64,000 nt of DNA from Gemmatimonadota bacterium (GTDB lineage: Bacteria; Gemmatimonadota; Gemmatimonadetes; Gemmatimonadales; Gemmatimonadaceae): positions 338,673-402,672 of the forward strand of contig JAQBPX010000002.1 in the NCBI GenBank assembly GCA_028287305.1. Reading direction: 5' to 3'. The translations under genes were made by a program, and so were the position numbers. The notes beneath the pieces are model-generated. The model saw nothing but the letters and a program-made list of their open reading frames with translations, ran no database searches and was not told where the DNA came from. The number at the start of each line of letters is the position of its first letter. Within the stretch, counting starts at the first letter, position 1. Shown piece after piece: positions 56,229 through 64,000 of the stretch.

Positions 56229-56373
56229 CGGCGTCGAGGCGGGAGGGGGTACAAACAAATGGATCATTACCGGGGCAACCCAACCTCGGGTCGGTTCGCC
56301 CCTTTCGTCAAGCACTCAGGTCACAATGTACGGCTAAAGTACCGCCAAAAGCAGACCGAGCACAGCCTTGGCG

Positions 56374-58488
56374 CTAGAACGCCATGATCTCCCGGTAGGC
56401 CTGCTTGAAGCTGTCGATCTGGGGGAGGGTGGCGTCCTCCAGCTGGGGAGCGTAGCCCACCCACGTGTCCGTCGACGCGACCCGCTTCACGGGCGCGTCC
56501 AGCCACGCGAAGCAGTCATCGGCGATGCGCGCGGCGATCTCGGCCCCATACCCCCAGGACATCGAGTCTTCATACGCCACGATCACGCGGCTGGTCTTCC
56601 TGACCGATTCATAGACCAGCTCGCTATCCCAGGGCGAAAGCGAGCGCAGGTCGATGACCTCCACGTTCATCCCCGTCTCCTCGTGCACCTGGTTCGCCGC
56701 CGAGAGGGCGCGCTGGACCGTGGCGCCGTACGTCACCACCGTGACATCCGTCCCCTCGCGCACGATCCGCCCCTTGCCGAAGGGGATCATGAAGTTGGGG
56801 CCCGGATACGCCGACTTGTTGTACGTCTGGCGGTAGAGGTGCTTGTGCTCGAGGAAGATCACGGGATCCTCGCAGCGGATCGCCGTGCGCAGCAACCCGT
56901 TCGCGTCGAGCGCGGTGCTCGGGCAGACCACGCGCAGCCCGGGGCAGTGCGTGAAGAGCGACGCACCGGTCTGCGAGTGGTAGATGGCGCCGCGGATGTA
57001 GCCGCCGTACGTCACGCGCACCACCACCGGCGCGGCGAACGCGTTGTTCGAGCGCCACCGCATGGTCGCGAGCTCGTCGCGGAGCTGCATGTACGCCGGC
57101 CAGATGTAGTCGAAGAACTGGATCTCGACCACCGGCTTGAACCCGCGGAGCGCGAGGCCGATCGCGCGCCCCACGATGTTTGCCTCCGCAAGCGGCGAAT
57201 TGAACACGCGCGTGCCGCCGAACTCCTTCTGCAGCCCGTGCGTGACCTTGAAGACGCCGCCCTTTCCCTTGACCTTCTCGAGCGCCTTCTCGCGGCTCGC
57301 GTCGGCCACGTCCTCGCCGAACACCAGGATCCTGCCGTCGCGACGCATCTCGTCGCGCATGCAGCTGTTGATGAGGTCCACCATCGTGGTCTCGCCGCCG
57401 GAGTACTGCGGATCGTCCTCGGTGTCGAACTGCTCGGAGGTGGGGTCCACGTCGGGCGAGAACAGCGCGTAGTGCACCGTGTCGGCGGCCGGCTGCGGCT
57501 GCTCGAGCGCGTCGTCGGTCGCGGCGAGGATCTCCGCCTCGATCTCCTCCGCGATCTTCGCCAGCTCCTTCTCGGTCGCGTGTCCCTCGGCCACCAGCCA
57601 CTTCGGGTACGTCACCAGCGGGTCGCGCTGCGCCTCGGCGTCGCGCTCCTCGGCGGGGCGATACAGGATCTCGTCGTCGGAGAGCGAGTGCGAGTACGGG
57701 CGGATCACCTTCGCGTGCACCAGCGCGGGGCCCTTCCGCTTGCGCGCGTAGTCCACGGCGCGCTGCAGCACCTCGTACGAGGCCACGAAGTCGCAGCCGT
57801 CCACTTCCTGGATGTAGAGGTCGGGGAAGCTCGCGACCAGCTTGGAGATGCTGCCGCCGGCCGTGTTCACTTCCACGGGGACGGAGATCGCGTAGCCGTT
57901 GTCCTCCACCAGGTAGACGACGGGCGTCTTGAGGTTGGACGCGCTGTTGAGCGACTCCCAGAACTCGCCCTCGGACGTGGTGCCGTCGCCGGTGGAGACG
58001 AACACGACTTCGTCCTTGTCGAACCCCTCGGTGATGCCGAGCAGCTTCGCGCGCAGCGACGCCTCGGCGGAGCCGACGGCCTGCAGGAACTGCGTGCCGG
58101 TCGGCGAGGAGGTGGAGACGATGTTGAGCTTCTTGTGTCCCCAGTGGCTGGGCATCTGGCGGCCGCCGGAGTTCGGGTCGATCGCGGCGCCCACGGCCGA
58201 GTAGAGCATCTCCGCCGCGGTCATGCCGAGCTGCAGGCAGAGCGCGCGGTCGCGGTAGTACATGTAGAACCAGTCGTAGGCGGGCTTGAACACCATGCCT
58301 GCCGCGGTGAGCACCGCCTCATGGCCAGCGCCCGAGATCTGGAAGAAGATCTTGTTCTGGCGCTTGAGCTGGATCTCCTTGTCGTCGATCCGGCGCGAGA
58401 GGAGCATCGTGCGGTACGCCTGGACGAGCTGCTCGCGGGAGAGTCCCGCCGGGGGTGCCTTGCGCTCGGCTCGCGTCTGGGTGGCCAT
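56374..58488 (-). CDS. Fused 2-oxoacid dehydrogenase E1 (alpha-beta in one chain)
   Basis: Thiamine-diphosphate enzyme that decarboxylates 2-oxoacids and feeds an E2 lipoyl domain. 704 residues: the E1-alpha part to about 340 has the TPP motif [19 protein letters not shown] ending VEDNGYAIS; a linker rich in Glu/Asp/Pro follows (about 340-385); then the E1-beta part has [33 protein letters not shown] and EHKHLYRQ. Sequence resembles branched-chain 2-oxoacid dehydrogenases more than pyruvate dehydrogenase, but the substrate is not certain. No E2 or E3 gene is nearby. Confidence 0.9.
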   Translation of the reverse strand: MATQTRAERKAPPAGLSREQLVQAYRTMLLSRRIDDKEIQLKRQNKIFFQISGAGHEAVLTAAGMVFKPAYDWFYMYYRDRALCLQLGMTAAEMLYSAVGAAIDPNSGGRQMPSHWGHKKLNIVSTSSPTGTQFLQAVGSAEASLRAKLLGITEGFDKDEVVFVSTGDGTTSEGEFWESLNSASNLKTPVVYLVEDNGYAISVPVEVNTAGGSISKLVASFPDLYIQEVDGCDFVASYEVLQRAVDYARKRKGPALVHAKVIRPYSHSLSDDEILYRPAEERDAEAQRDPLVTYPKWLVAEGHATEKELAKIAEEIEAEILAATDDALEQPQPAADTVHYALFSPDVDPTSEQFDTEDDPQYSGGETTMVDLINSCMRDEMRRDGRILVFGEDVADASREKALEKVKGKGGVFKVTHGLQKEFGGTRVFNSPLAEANIVGRAIGLALRGFKPVVEIQFFDYIWPAYMQLRDELATMRWRSNNAFAAPVVVRVTYGGYIRGAIYHSQTGASLFTHCPGLRVVCPSTALDANGLLRTAIRCEDPVIFLEHKHLYRQTYNKSAYPGPNFMIPFGKGRIVREGTDVTVVTYGATVQRALSAANQVHEETGMNVEVIDLRSLSPWDSELVYESVRKTSRVIVAYEDSMSWGYGAEIAARIADDCFAWLDAPVKRVASTDTWVGYAPQLEDATLPQIDSFKQAYREIMAF

Positions 58489-58607
58489 GGGATCTGCTCG
58501 GGGGCTGGCGGTTGACTGGAGCCGAAAGATAGTGGTGGAGCGTGCAACACTGTCACTCCCTTGGCACCCCCCATGCGTTTGGAGGGGCTGTCCCCTCAGG
58601 AGCCCCA

Positions 58608-59132
58608 ATGCCCCTCGCCGACCGCCACTGCACCTTCTGCGACCTGATCAATGGGGCGGGGGAGGCGTCCATCTGCTACGAAGACGCGGACGCCGTCGCG
58701 TTCATGGACATCCAGCCGGTGAACGCCGGGCACGTGCTGGTGGTGCCGCGACAGCACTACGAGTCGCTGGACGACGTGCCGCCCCAGCTCGCGATGCGAC
58801 TCTTCACGGTGGCGACGAAGCTCGCGCCGGTGGTGGCGCGGGTCGCGCACGCGGACGGCATGAACATCGTGGTGAGCAGCGGCCGGGCGGCGGGGCAGGA
58901 TGAGCTGCACTATCACGTGCACGTGATCCCGCGCTGCGAAGGCGATGGCTTCGACATCCCGCTGCCGTGGGCCGGATCCGCGATGCCGGACCGGACGCTG
59001 CTGGACGCGACGGCGGTGATGATCATGTCCGCGATGCGGGACCCGATGCGCCCGCGCCTGCACGCGACGGGCGGGGACGCCGCGCAGCAGGACGGCGACG
59101 GCGTGCGTTCGAGCGTGCAACCCGCGGCCTGA
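58608..59132 (+). CDS. HIT-family hydrolase/nucleotide-binding protein
   Basis: 174 residues. The histidine triad is visible as HYHVHVIPR, with an N-terminal Cys pair (CTFCDL) seen in zinc-binding HIT members and the segment [18 protein letters not shown]. It probably hydrolyses nucleotidyl phosphoramidates or related mononucleotide conjugates. A C-terminal extension of about 50 residues is not typical. It is divergent from the E1 gene. Confidence 0.9.
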   Translation: MPLADRHCTFCDLINGAGEASICYEDADAVAFMDIQPVNAGHVLVVPRQHYESLDDVPPQLAMRLFTVATKLAPVVARVAHADGMNIVVSSGRAAGQDELHYHVHVIPRCEGDGFDIPLPWAGSAMPDRTLLDATAVMIMSAMRDPMRPRLHATGGDAAQQDGDGVRSSVQPAA

Positions 59133-59446
59133 TCCAGGGTAGCAGGGTGGGTAGCAAGGATTGACGACGTGATTTTCGGAACGAAACACGATCCGCGCGC
59201 CGATAAATTCGCTCTTGCGCGCGAGGCGTTCCGCTCGCATTAATGGCCTACCGGCGGCATGGCGCCGCCGGTCTACCGGAGCGTGATGAGCACACCGGAT
59301 CGACGGCGAGTGACTTTCTCCCCTCGACTTGCGCGACATCGTCGCGTGTGCTCGCATCTCCGGCCCCGCGCCCACCGAGTGAAAACTGACGCCCCGCCAC
59401 GGGAACTTCTCCCGCGGCGGGGCGTCGTCTTTTCGAGCGAGGTGTC
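59133..59446. other. Gene-free interval with two hairpins
   Basis: 314 bases without a supportable ORF between the HIT and HNH genes. It holds a 9-bp stem (ACCGGCGGC at 59250-59258 with GCCGCCGGT at 59264-59272) and, at its end, a strong terminator-like hairpin (next entry). A TTGACG at 59161 has no convincing -10 partner. The first half is less GC-rich than the flanks. A small transcript ending at the terminator is possible but not shown. Confidence 0.5.
59388..59433 (+). terminator. Strong terminator-like hairpin upstream of the HNH gene
   Basis: Outer stem GACGCCCCGCC (59388-59398) with GGCGGGGCGTC (59416-59426), an inner 5-bp stem CGGGA/TCCCG, then GTCTTTT. It ends 13 bases before the HNH start codon and reads toward it. 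It may terminate the HIT transcript or a small RNA, or attenuate the HNH gene. Confidence 0.75.
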
Positions 59447-59854
59447 ATGCCTGGACGTCAGCGCCACGTGCATCGGGTCTCCCTCCCGCGCGTCGACCGG
59501 TTCTCCCGGCGCGCCCGCCCCATCCACCGTGCACAGGCGAAGCGGGCCGTGAAGCGCGCCGCGCTGCGGGACTGCGGTCGCCGCTGCGTGTACTGTGGAT
59601 TCGGACTCGAGTGGGAGCACGCCACGCTCGACCACGTGTGGCCCGTCGCGCACGGCGGCACCGGTGACCCCGGCAACCTGGTGTCGGCATGCGGGCGCTG
59701 CAATCGCCTGAAGGGCGACCTGCTTCCCTACGAATTCTTCGCGCGCTTCCCGTGGGCGGGGATCAACTTCCTGCAGTTCGCGCGAACGGTGAACCGGGCG
59801 TTGAAGCGGAGTGCGAGGCGAGCGGTATCGCTGGCGTGCGCGGCCGCCGCGTAG
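59447..59854 (+). CDS. HNH endonuclease
   Basis: 135 residues with a basic N-terminus. The HNH fold is visible: zinc-type CVYCGF, the HNH core LDHVWPVAHGGTGDPGNLV, and the second Cys pair ACGRCNRLKGD. It is typical of small chromosomal HNH nucleases related to McrA-type proteins; its target is unknown. There is no partner methylase or phage gene nearby. The start follows a terminator-like hairpin. Confidence 0.85.
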   Translation: MPGRQRHVHRVSLPRVDRFSRRARPIHRAQAKRAVKRAALRDCGRRCVYCGFGLEWEHATLDHVWPVAHGGTGDPGNLVSACGRCNRLKGDLLPYEFFARFPWAGINFLQFARTVNRALKRSARRAVSLACAAAA

Positions 59855-59856
59855 GG

Positions 59857-59927
59857 CAGGGGCTGAGGTTTGAGGTGTGAGGGGCTGCGGAACTGCGTTT
59901 CTGCAGTCCCCCCTTCCTCAGCCCCTG
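59857..59927. terminator. Bidirectional terminator-like inverted repeat
   Basis: Perfect 12-bp arms CAGGGGCTGAGG (59857-59868) and CCTCAGCCCCTG (59916-59927) between the convergent HNH and nadE genes. The arms contain the GGGGCTGA octamer seen elsewhere, in opposite orientations. There is no clear T tract, so termination is inferred from position and symmetry. Confidence 0.5.
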
Positions 59928-59953
59928 TGCCCCTCACTCCCCGAGTGCGATCC

Positions 59954-61789
59954 TCAGTAGTCGACAGGGCGCAAGTACGATTCCCCAATCGCACTCCCGC
60001 TCACCATGGCCACCGTCGGAAGCCTTCGCTTCCAGTGCGTGCTCTCCAGGCGCTTCTTCACCAGCGCCAGCTCCTCGGCGCCGAAGCCGCGTGACGTGAG
60101 CTCCGCCGCGGCGTAGCCCGACAGCATCCAGTTCAGGATCTCGTCGGCGCGCGCGTACGCGATCCCGAAGTCTCCCTCGTCGGTCTGTCCCACCACCAGG
60201 TCGGCCGTCGGCGGCTTGCTCACGATCGGCTCGGGCACGCCGAGGTGCCGCGCCAGCGCCCACACCTGCGACTTGAACAGGTCGCCCAGCGGATTGACCG
60301 GCGGCGAGTCGTCCGCGTGCCAGGTGAAGTATCCGAACAGCCGCTCGGTCTTGTTGCCGGTGCCCAGAGGAATGGCCCGGTGCTTCGACGACAGGTCGAA
60401 CAGGGTGATCATGCGCATGCGCGCCATCACGTTTCCGCGGCGCGTGTCGTCGGCGCCAGGCTCGAGCGACAGGTAGCCGTCCACCGCCGCCGAGATGTCG
60501 AAGGTGCGCCCCTCGATCCCGAGCGCGTCGATCACCTGCTGCCCATGGTCCAGGCTCTCCGCGCTCGACGTGCGATACGGCATTCGCACGCCGATCACGT
60601 TGGCGGGTCCGAGCGCGCGCGCTGCCAGGTATGCCGTGACCGCGGAGTCCACGCCGCCCGAGACGCCCACGATCGCCTTCGTGAACTTCCGGCGCTGCAT
60701 CTCGTCGCGAATGAACTCCACCAGCCAGCGTTCCACGAGCGCGCCGTCGATCTCCAGCGATGGTGGCAGCGAGCCAGCCGCGGAGCGCGTCACGGTGAAG
60801 GGCGTGGTGGAGTCGTCGCGTCGCGGCTTTCCCCCAGCGCTGCGCGACACCGCTTCCGTCGCAGCGTCATAGCGCGCCGGTACGTCGTCCCGGCGCTCGC
60901 CGAGGCGCTCCAGTCGCTCGAGCGACTGCCGCAGGTGCGGCATCATGACCTCGAGGTCCGAGACGAGTGGCATCTCGGCGCGCGCGCGGGCGACGTCGGC
61001 CAGGTCGAGCGAAGCGACGAGCAGTCCCTCCTCCCACAGCGGGCCGCGACCCCGCACCTCGCCACGCGGACCGGCCACCAGCGAGGCGCCGGGGAGGAAC
61101 TTGCCCCCCTCGCTGCCCACGAGGTTGGCCAGCACGACGAACACGCCGTGCTCCTCGGCGATGTCGCGCGCCAGTCGCTCCCAGCGACTGACGCTTGCGG
61201 GGCCAGGCGTGCCGTCGCTGCGCGGCCACGCCCCGCGCGCGGGTGGCGCAGTGGGAACGAACAGCACCTGGGCGCCATCGAGGGCGGCGATCGTCGCGGT
61301 GATCGAGTGCCAGGCGTCCTCGCAGACGAGCATGGCCGCGCGGCCCCACGGTGCGTCGAAGGCGCGCAGCTCCCGGCCGCGCTCCACGAACCGCTCCTCG
61401 TCGAACAGCCCGTACGTGGGCAGGAACAGCTTCCGGTGCACGTGGCGAATCACCGGCTCCCCGCCGCCGAGCGTCACGTACATCGAGGAGTTGTACAGCT
61501 TGCTCTCCCAGCTCTCGTAGAAGCCGATCATCACGTCGAGCGCGTGGGGGGAGTGCACCGACGCGCGATACCTCTCGTCGAGCGCCTGCGCGAGGGAGCC
61601 GGCCGTCATCGCGTTGTCCTTCACGCCGCCCTCGAGGAAGTACCCCGTGAGCGCTGCCTCCGCCAGGCAGAGGAGCTGTGGCCGGGGCTCCAGCGACTCG
61701 AGCTGCGCGAACAGCTCCCCCACGCGCGCGAGGTTCGCCCGGAAGTCCGCCTTCTTCGGCTTGAGCTGCGCGATGGCGATGTTCAGCAT
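59954..61789 (-). CDS. nadE: Glutamine-dependent NAD(+) synthetase
   Basis: Amidates nicotinate adenine dinucleotide to NAD using glutamine. 611 residues: an N-terminal nitrilase-like glutaminase domain has the catalytic triad regions LCLAEAALTGY (Glu), HRKLFLPTYG (Lys) and LVCEDAWHS (Cys); the C-terminal synthetase has the PP-loop GVSGGVDSA, GTGNKTERLFGYFT and DEGDFGI. ATG 61789 is preceded by GAGG about six bases upstream; a GTG 21 bases earlier is the alternative. It is divergent from the PBP gene. Confidence 0.94.
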   Translation of the reverse strand: MLNIAIAQLKPKKADFRANLARVGELFAQLESLEPRPQLLCLAEAALTGYFLEGGVKDNAMTAGSLAQALDERYRASVHSPHALDVMIGFYESWESKLYNSSMYVTLGGGEPVIRHVHRKLFLPTYGLFDEERFVERGRELRAFDAPWGRAAMLVCEDAWHSITATIAALDGAQVLFVPTAPPARGAWPRSDGTPGPASVSRWERLARDIAEEHGVFVVLANLVGSEGGKFLPGASLVAGPRGEVRGRGPLWEEGLLVASLDLADVARARAEMPLVSDLEVMMPHLRQSLERLERLGERRDDVPARYDAATEAVSRSAGGKPRRDDSTTPFTVTRSAAGSLPPSLEIDGALVERWLVEFIRDEMQRRKFTKAIVGVSGGVDSAVTAYLAARALGPANVIGVRMPYRTSSAESLDHGQQVIDALGIEGRTFDISAAVDGYLSLEPGADDTRRGNVMARMRMITLFDLSSKHRAIPLGTGNKTERLFGYFTWHADDSPPVNPLGDLFKSQVWALARHLGVPEPIVSKPPTADLVVGQTDEGDFGIAYARADEILNWMLSGYAAAELTSRGFGAEELALVKKRLESTHWKRRLPTVAMVSGSAIGESYLRPVDY

Positions 61790-61838
61790 GCCCTCAAGGT
61801 AGGGAGGCACTTTCGCGCGGGGGAGGGTATTCTGGAGA

Positions 61839-63803
61839 ATGCGCCACTACGTCCTCCTCGCCCTCGCGCTGCCCGCCGCCCTGCACGCGCAGGACGCCTG
61901 GCAGATCGTCACCCCGCCCCAGTCGTCGCTCGTGTACGCGCGCGACGGGTCGTTGATCGGGGAGATCGGCCGCGAGTCGCGCACGAGCGTCGCCATTCGC
62001 TCGCTGCCGAAGTACGTGGGGCAGGCATTCGTGGCGATCGAGGACAAGCGCTTCTACGAGCACAGCGGCGTGGACGTGGTGGGCCTGATGAAGGGCACGC
62101 TCAAGGACGCGCTGCACGGCGAGCTGCGCGGCGGAAGCACCATCACGCAGCTGCTCGTGGGCAACATGCATCCCGATCTCATCGACCGCCGCGAGCACAC
62201 GCTCGGCCGCAAGGTGCGCGAGCAGCAGGCCGCGATCGAGATGGAGCGGCACTACAACAAGGAGCAGATCCTCGAGGCGTTCCTCAACCAGGTGAACTTC
62301 GGGCATGGCTGGTACGGCGTGGAGAGTGCGGCGCGCCACTACTTCGGGAAGCCCGCGGCAAAGCTCACGCTCGCCGAGGCGGCGTCGCTCGCGGCGCTTC
62401 CCAAGACGCCGGTGGGCTACGATCCGGCGCGCTTTCCAGCGAAGAACAAGCAGCGCCGCGACGTGGTCCTCTCGCTGATGGCGGAGCAGGGCTACATCAC
62501 CGCCGCCCAGGCGGCGAGCGCGCGCAACGAGCCGGTGGTCACCGCGCCGAACGCCGGAATGTCGGCGCCGAGCCAGTACTTCGTGGACGCGGTGCGCCAG
62601 CAGCTCGACGCGAGCGGCGTGAAGCTCGACGCAGGCGGATTTCGCGTGCTCACCACCCTCGACCCGGCGCTGCAGCAGGCCGCGGTGCGCTCGCTGTCGC
62701 AGGGGATCGTGGCCATCGAGGCGCGTGCCGCGTGGAAGCAGAAGCCCGAGCCGCTGCAGGGGCTCGTGGTGGCGGTGGACCCCTTCACCGGCGACGTCCG
62801 CGCGCTCGTGGGTGGTCGTGACTATGCGACCGCGCCCTTCAATCGTGCCACGCTCGGCCGCCGCCAGCCCGGATCGAGCTTCAAGCCGTTCGTGTACGGT
62901 GCGGCGATCGAGGCGGGGATGTCGGCGGCAACGCCCGTGGCCGACACCGCGATCGCCATCCCGCTCGGCAACAACCGATTCTATCGCCCCTCCAACGCGG
63001 ACAACCTGTTCCTCGGCCCGATGACGATGCGCGAGGCGATCACGCGCTCGCGCAACCCGGTGGCCGTGCAGCTCGCGGTGGGCCTCGGCATGGATTCGGT
63101 GGCTGCGTTCGCCCATCGCCTGGGCGTCTCGAGCGAGATCAACCCGGGACCGGCCAGCGCGATCGGCGCGAGCGTGGTGCGGCCCCTCGACTTCGTCGCG
63201 GCCTACTCGGCGTTCGACAATGGCGGGGGCACCGTGGAGCCGAGACTCGTGCAGCGCGTGGAGGATCGGGCCGGGCACGTGCTCATGCAGGTGCAGCCGG
63301 CGCAGCCCGTGCCGGTGGTCGACCCGCGCGTCGTGTTCATCGTGCGCAACATGCTGGAAGATGCCGCCGCGCGCGGCACCGGCGCACCGGCGCGCCGGCT
63401 GGTTCCCGCGAGCATCCCGATCGCCGGCAAGACCGGCACGACCAACGACAACGTCGACGTGTGGTTCATGGGCATGACGCCGAACCTCGTCGCCGGCGTC
63501 TGGCTCGGCTTCGACAAGCCGAGGACGATCATGCCCGGCGCTGCGGGCGGCACGCTCGCCGCGCCGATCTGGGGTGAGATGATGCGGAGCTACTATGCGG
63601 GGCGCACCGTGCCTACGGCGTGGAGCAGCATCACCAGTGACCTGGTGGCGGTGGAGTACGATCGCGCGTCTGGCGCTCCCGCTGATGCCATCACGCCCGA
63701 GGAGCGGCGCTACGTGGAGTACTTCATTCCCGGAACGGAACCTGTTGCGTTGCGGCGGAATCCGTGGGGAGTGGCGCAGTGGGGGGCGGTCGTTTGGCGG
63801 TAA
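61839..63803 (+). CDS. Class A penicillin-binding protein
   Basis: Bifunctional peptidoglycan glycosyltransferase/transpeptidase of 654 residues. An N-terminal hydrophobic segment (1-17) ends like a signal peptide (ALHAQ), which is unusual, as class A PBPs normally keep a membrane anchor. The glycosyltransferase domain shows EDKRFYEHSGVD (catalytic Glu68) and GGSTITQ. The transpeptidase domain has S346-S-F-K349, the SRN motif in TRSRNPVAVQ and KTGT at 531-534. It is shorter than PBP1a/1b and resembles PBP1A/PbpC-type proteins of the phylum. Confidence 0.9.
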   Translation: MRHYVLLALALPAALHAQDAWQIVTPPQSSLVYARDGSLIGEIGRESRTSVAIRSLPKYVGQAFVAIEDKRFYEHSGVDVVGLMKGTLKDALHGELRGGSTITQLLVGNMHPDLIDRREHTLGRKVREQQAAIEMERHYNKEQILEAFLNQVNFGHGWYGVESAARHYFGKPAAKLTLAEAASLAALPKTPVGYDPARFPAKNKQRRDVVLSLMAEQGYITAAQAASARNEPVVTAPNAGMSAPSQYFVDAVRQQLDASGVKLDAGGFRVLTTLDPALQQAAVRSLSQGIVAIEARAAWKQKPEPLQGLVVAVDPFTGDVRALVGGRDYATAPFNRATLGRRQPGSSFKPFVYGAAIEAGMSAATPVADTAIAIPLGNNRFYRPSNADNLFLGPMTMREAITRSRNPVAVQLAVGLGMDSVAAFAHRLGVSSEINPGPASAIGASVVRPLDFVAAYSAFDNGGGTVEPRLVQRVEDRAGHVLMQVQPAQPVPVVDPRVVFIVRNMLEDAAARGTGAPARRLVPASIPIAGKTGTTNDNVDVWFMGMTPNLVAGVWLGFDKPRTIMPGAAGGTLAAPIWGEMMRSYYAGRTVPTAWSSITSDLVAVEYDRASGAPADAITPEERRYVEYFIPGTEPVALRRNPWGVAQWGAVVWR

Positions 63804-63806
63804 TCC

Positions 63807-63831
63807 GTCATCCTGGGCGCAGCGAAAGATC
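63807..63831. repeat. Diverged GTCATCCTGAGCGAAGCG repeat next to an IS end
   Basis: GTCATCCTGGGCGCAGCG followed by AAAGATC, an altered copy of the repeat seen at 17292 and 32195. It lies between the PBP gene and the apparent end of the IS30-type element. Confidence 0.65.
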
Positions 63832-64000
63832 GGTGGAATCAACCGGTCGTTGCAACGTAGTTTGCCAGACGGACGGCCGGGGTATCCCAGTCCAGCGTTT
63901 GGCGGGGACGGGTGTTGAGGCGTTCTGCAATGACATCCAGCTGGCGCTGTGTAACGGCGCTGAGATCCATGCCTTTCGGGTAATACTGACGGAGCAGCCC
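63832..64000 (-). mobile_element. IS30-family insertion sequence, one end only
   Basis: The outer end starts near 63832 with GGTGGAATCAACCGGTCG, which looks like an IS30-type terminal sequence and overlaps the end of the transposase gene. The rest runs off the window. Base composition is visibly less GC-rich than that of the neighbouring PBP gene, as expected of a newcomer. The exact terminus and target duplication cannot be set from one end. Confidence 0.7.
63839..64000 (-). CDS. IS30-family transposase, C-terminal part
   Basis: 53 residues and the stop are visible: GLLRQYYPKGMDLS, then ERLNTRPRQTLDWDTP, the conserved C-terminal block of IS30-type DDE transposases, with the catalytic Glu expected just upstream outside the window. 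The frame runs intact to base 64000. Confidence 0.85.
   Translation of the reverse strand, partial: GLLRQYYPKGMDLSAVTQRQLDVIAERLNTRPRQTLDWDTPAVRLANYVATTG

Noticed and set aside
59161..59210. Sigma-70 promoter with TTGACG
   Set aside because: No acceptable -10 hexamer at 16-18 bases; the nearest AT-rich word (GATAAA) is too far.
59447..59854. Restriction-modification or phage defence island around the HNH gene
   Set aside because: Neighbours are housekeeping (HIT, nadE) and no methylase, helicase or phage gene is present.
60245..62821. 858-codon plus-strand open frame over nadE and the PBP gene
   Set aside because: It is antisense to nadE and out of frame with the PBP gene, both of which carry clear motifs; its sequence is Arg/Ala/His-rich shadow translation.

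Overview
This is a GC-rich bacterial chromosome segment with about 48 supportable protein genes on both strands. No rRNA, tRNA or CRISPR array was seen. Gram-negative traits are clear: a TonB-dependent receptor, outer-membrane-type lipoproteins with Cys-Ser or Cys-Ala after the lipobox, a class A penicillin-binding protein and a bactofilin. Together with many S9, M14, M61 and M23 peptidases, carboxypeptidase-regulatory-domain proteins, a membrane-anchored Ser/Thr kinase and giant Ig-like lipoproteins, this fits Gemmatimonadota best. That assignment is inference from gene content and style, because no phylogenetic marker was analysed.

Layout: 0-10.5 kb holds a partial metallo-beta-lactamase-fold hydrolase, greA behind a leader hairpin, glpD, and a long plus-strand run: fadI-fadJ (beta-oxidation), an M14 peptidase, a proline dehydrogenase broken by two in-frame TAG codons, a small unknown gene and rsgA. 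From 10.5 to 26 kb comes a mixed region: DUF2277 protein, TPR protein, coiled-coil lipoprotein, GntR-type regulator with a candidate operator, a receptor-plug-like secreted protein, a Y-family polymerase, a bactofilin-M23 pair, a DUF1624-type membrane protein, a LigD-type polymerase domain, an M61 peptidase overlapping an EamA transporter, cysK and an aldo/keto reductase. From 26 to 36.8 kb come a TonB receptor, an S9 peptidase-kinase operon, a csaA-sulfurtransferase-osmC operon, a thioredoxin-like ferredoxin, several small genes and a TerC-type protein.

From 36.8 to 56.2 kb about 19 kb is taken by three tandem, paralogous, minus-strand lipoprotein genes of 2098, 3353 and 883 residues. Each has the lipid-attachment cysteine at residue 20, a shared N-terminal module and arrays of Ig-like (filamin/invasin-type) repeats. 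The two larger ones also share a C-terminal repeat region and a cysteine-flanked, Arg/Lys/Ala-rich insert. This is the most distinctive locus of the window and probably encodes surface-displayed filamentous proteins. From 56.4 to 64 kb come a fused 2-oxoacid dehydrogenase E1, a HIT protein, an HNH endonuclease behind a strong leader hairpin, glutamine-dependent NAD synthetase, a class A PBP, and the end of an IS30-type element running off the window.

Several short repeat families sit between genes: a palindromic element with GAACAGGAC arms (two copies), a GTCATCCTGAGCGAAGCG repeat (three loci, one apparently interrupted by the IS30-type element), GGGGCTGA octamer arrays, and a 182-bp long inverted repeat. 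Convergent gene pairs are packed so tightly that some share or overlap their stop codons.
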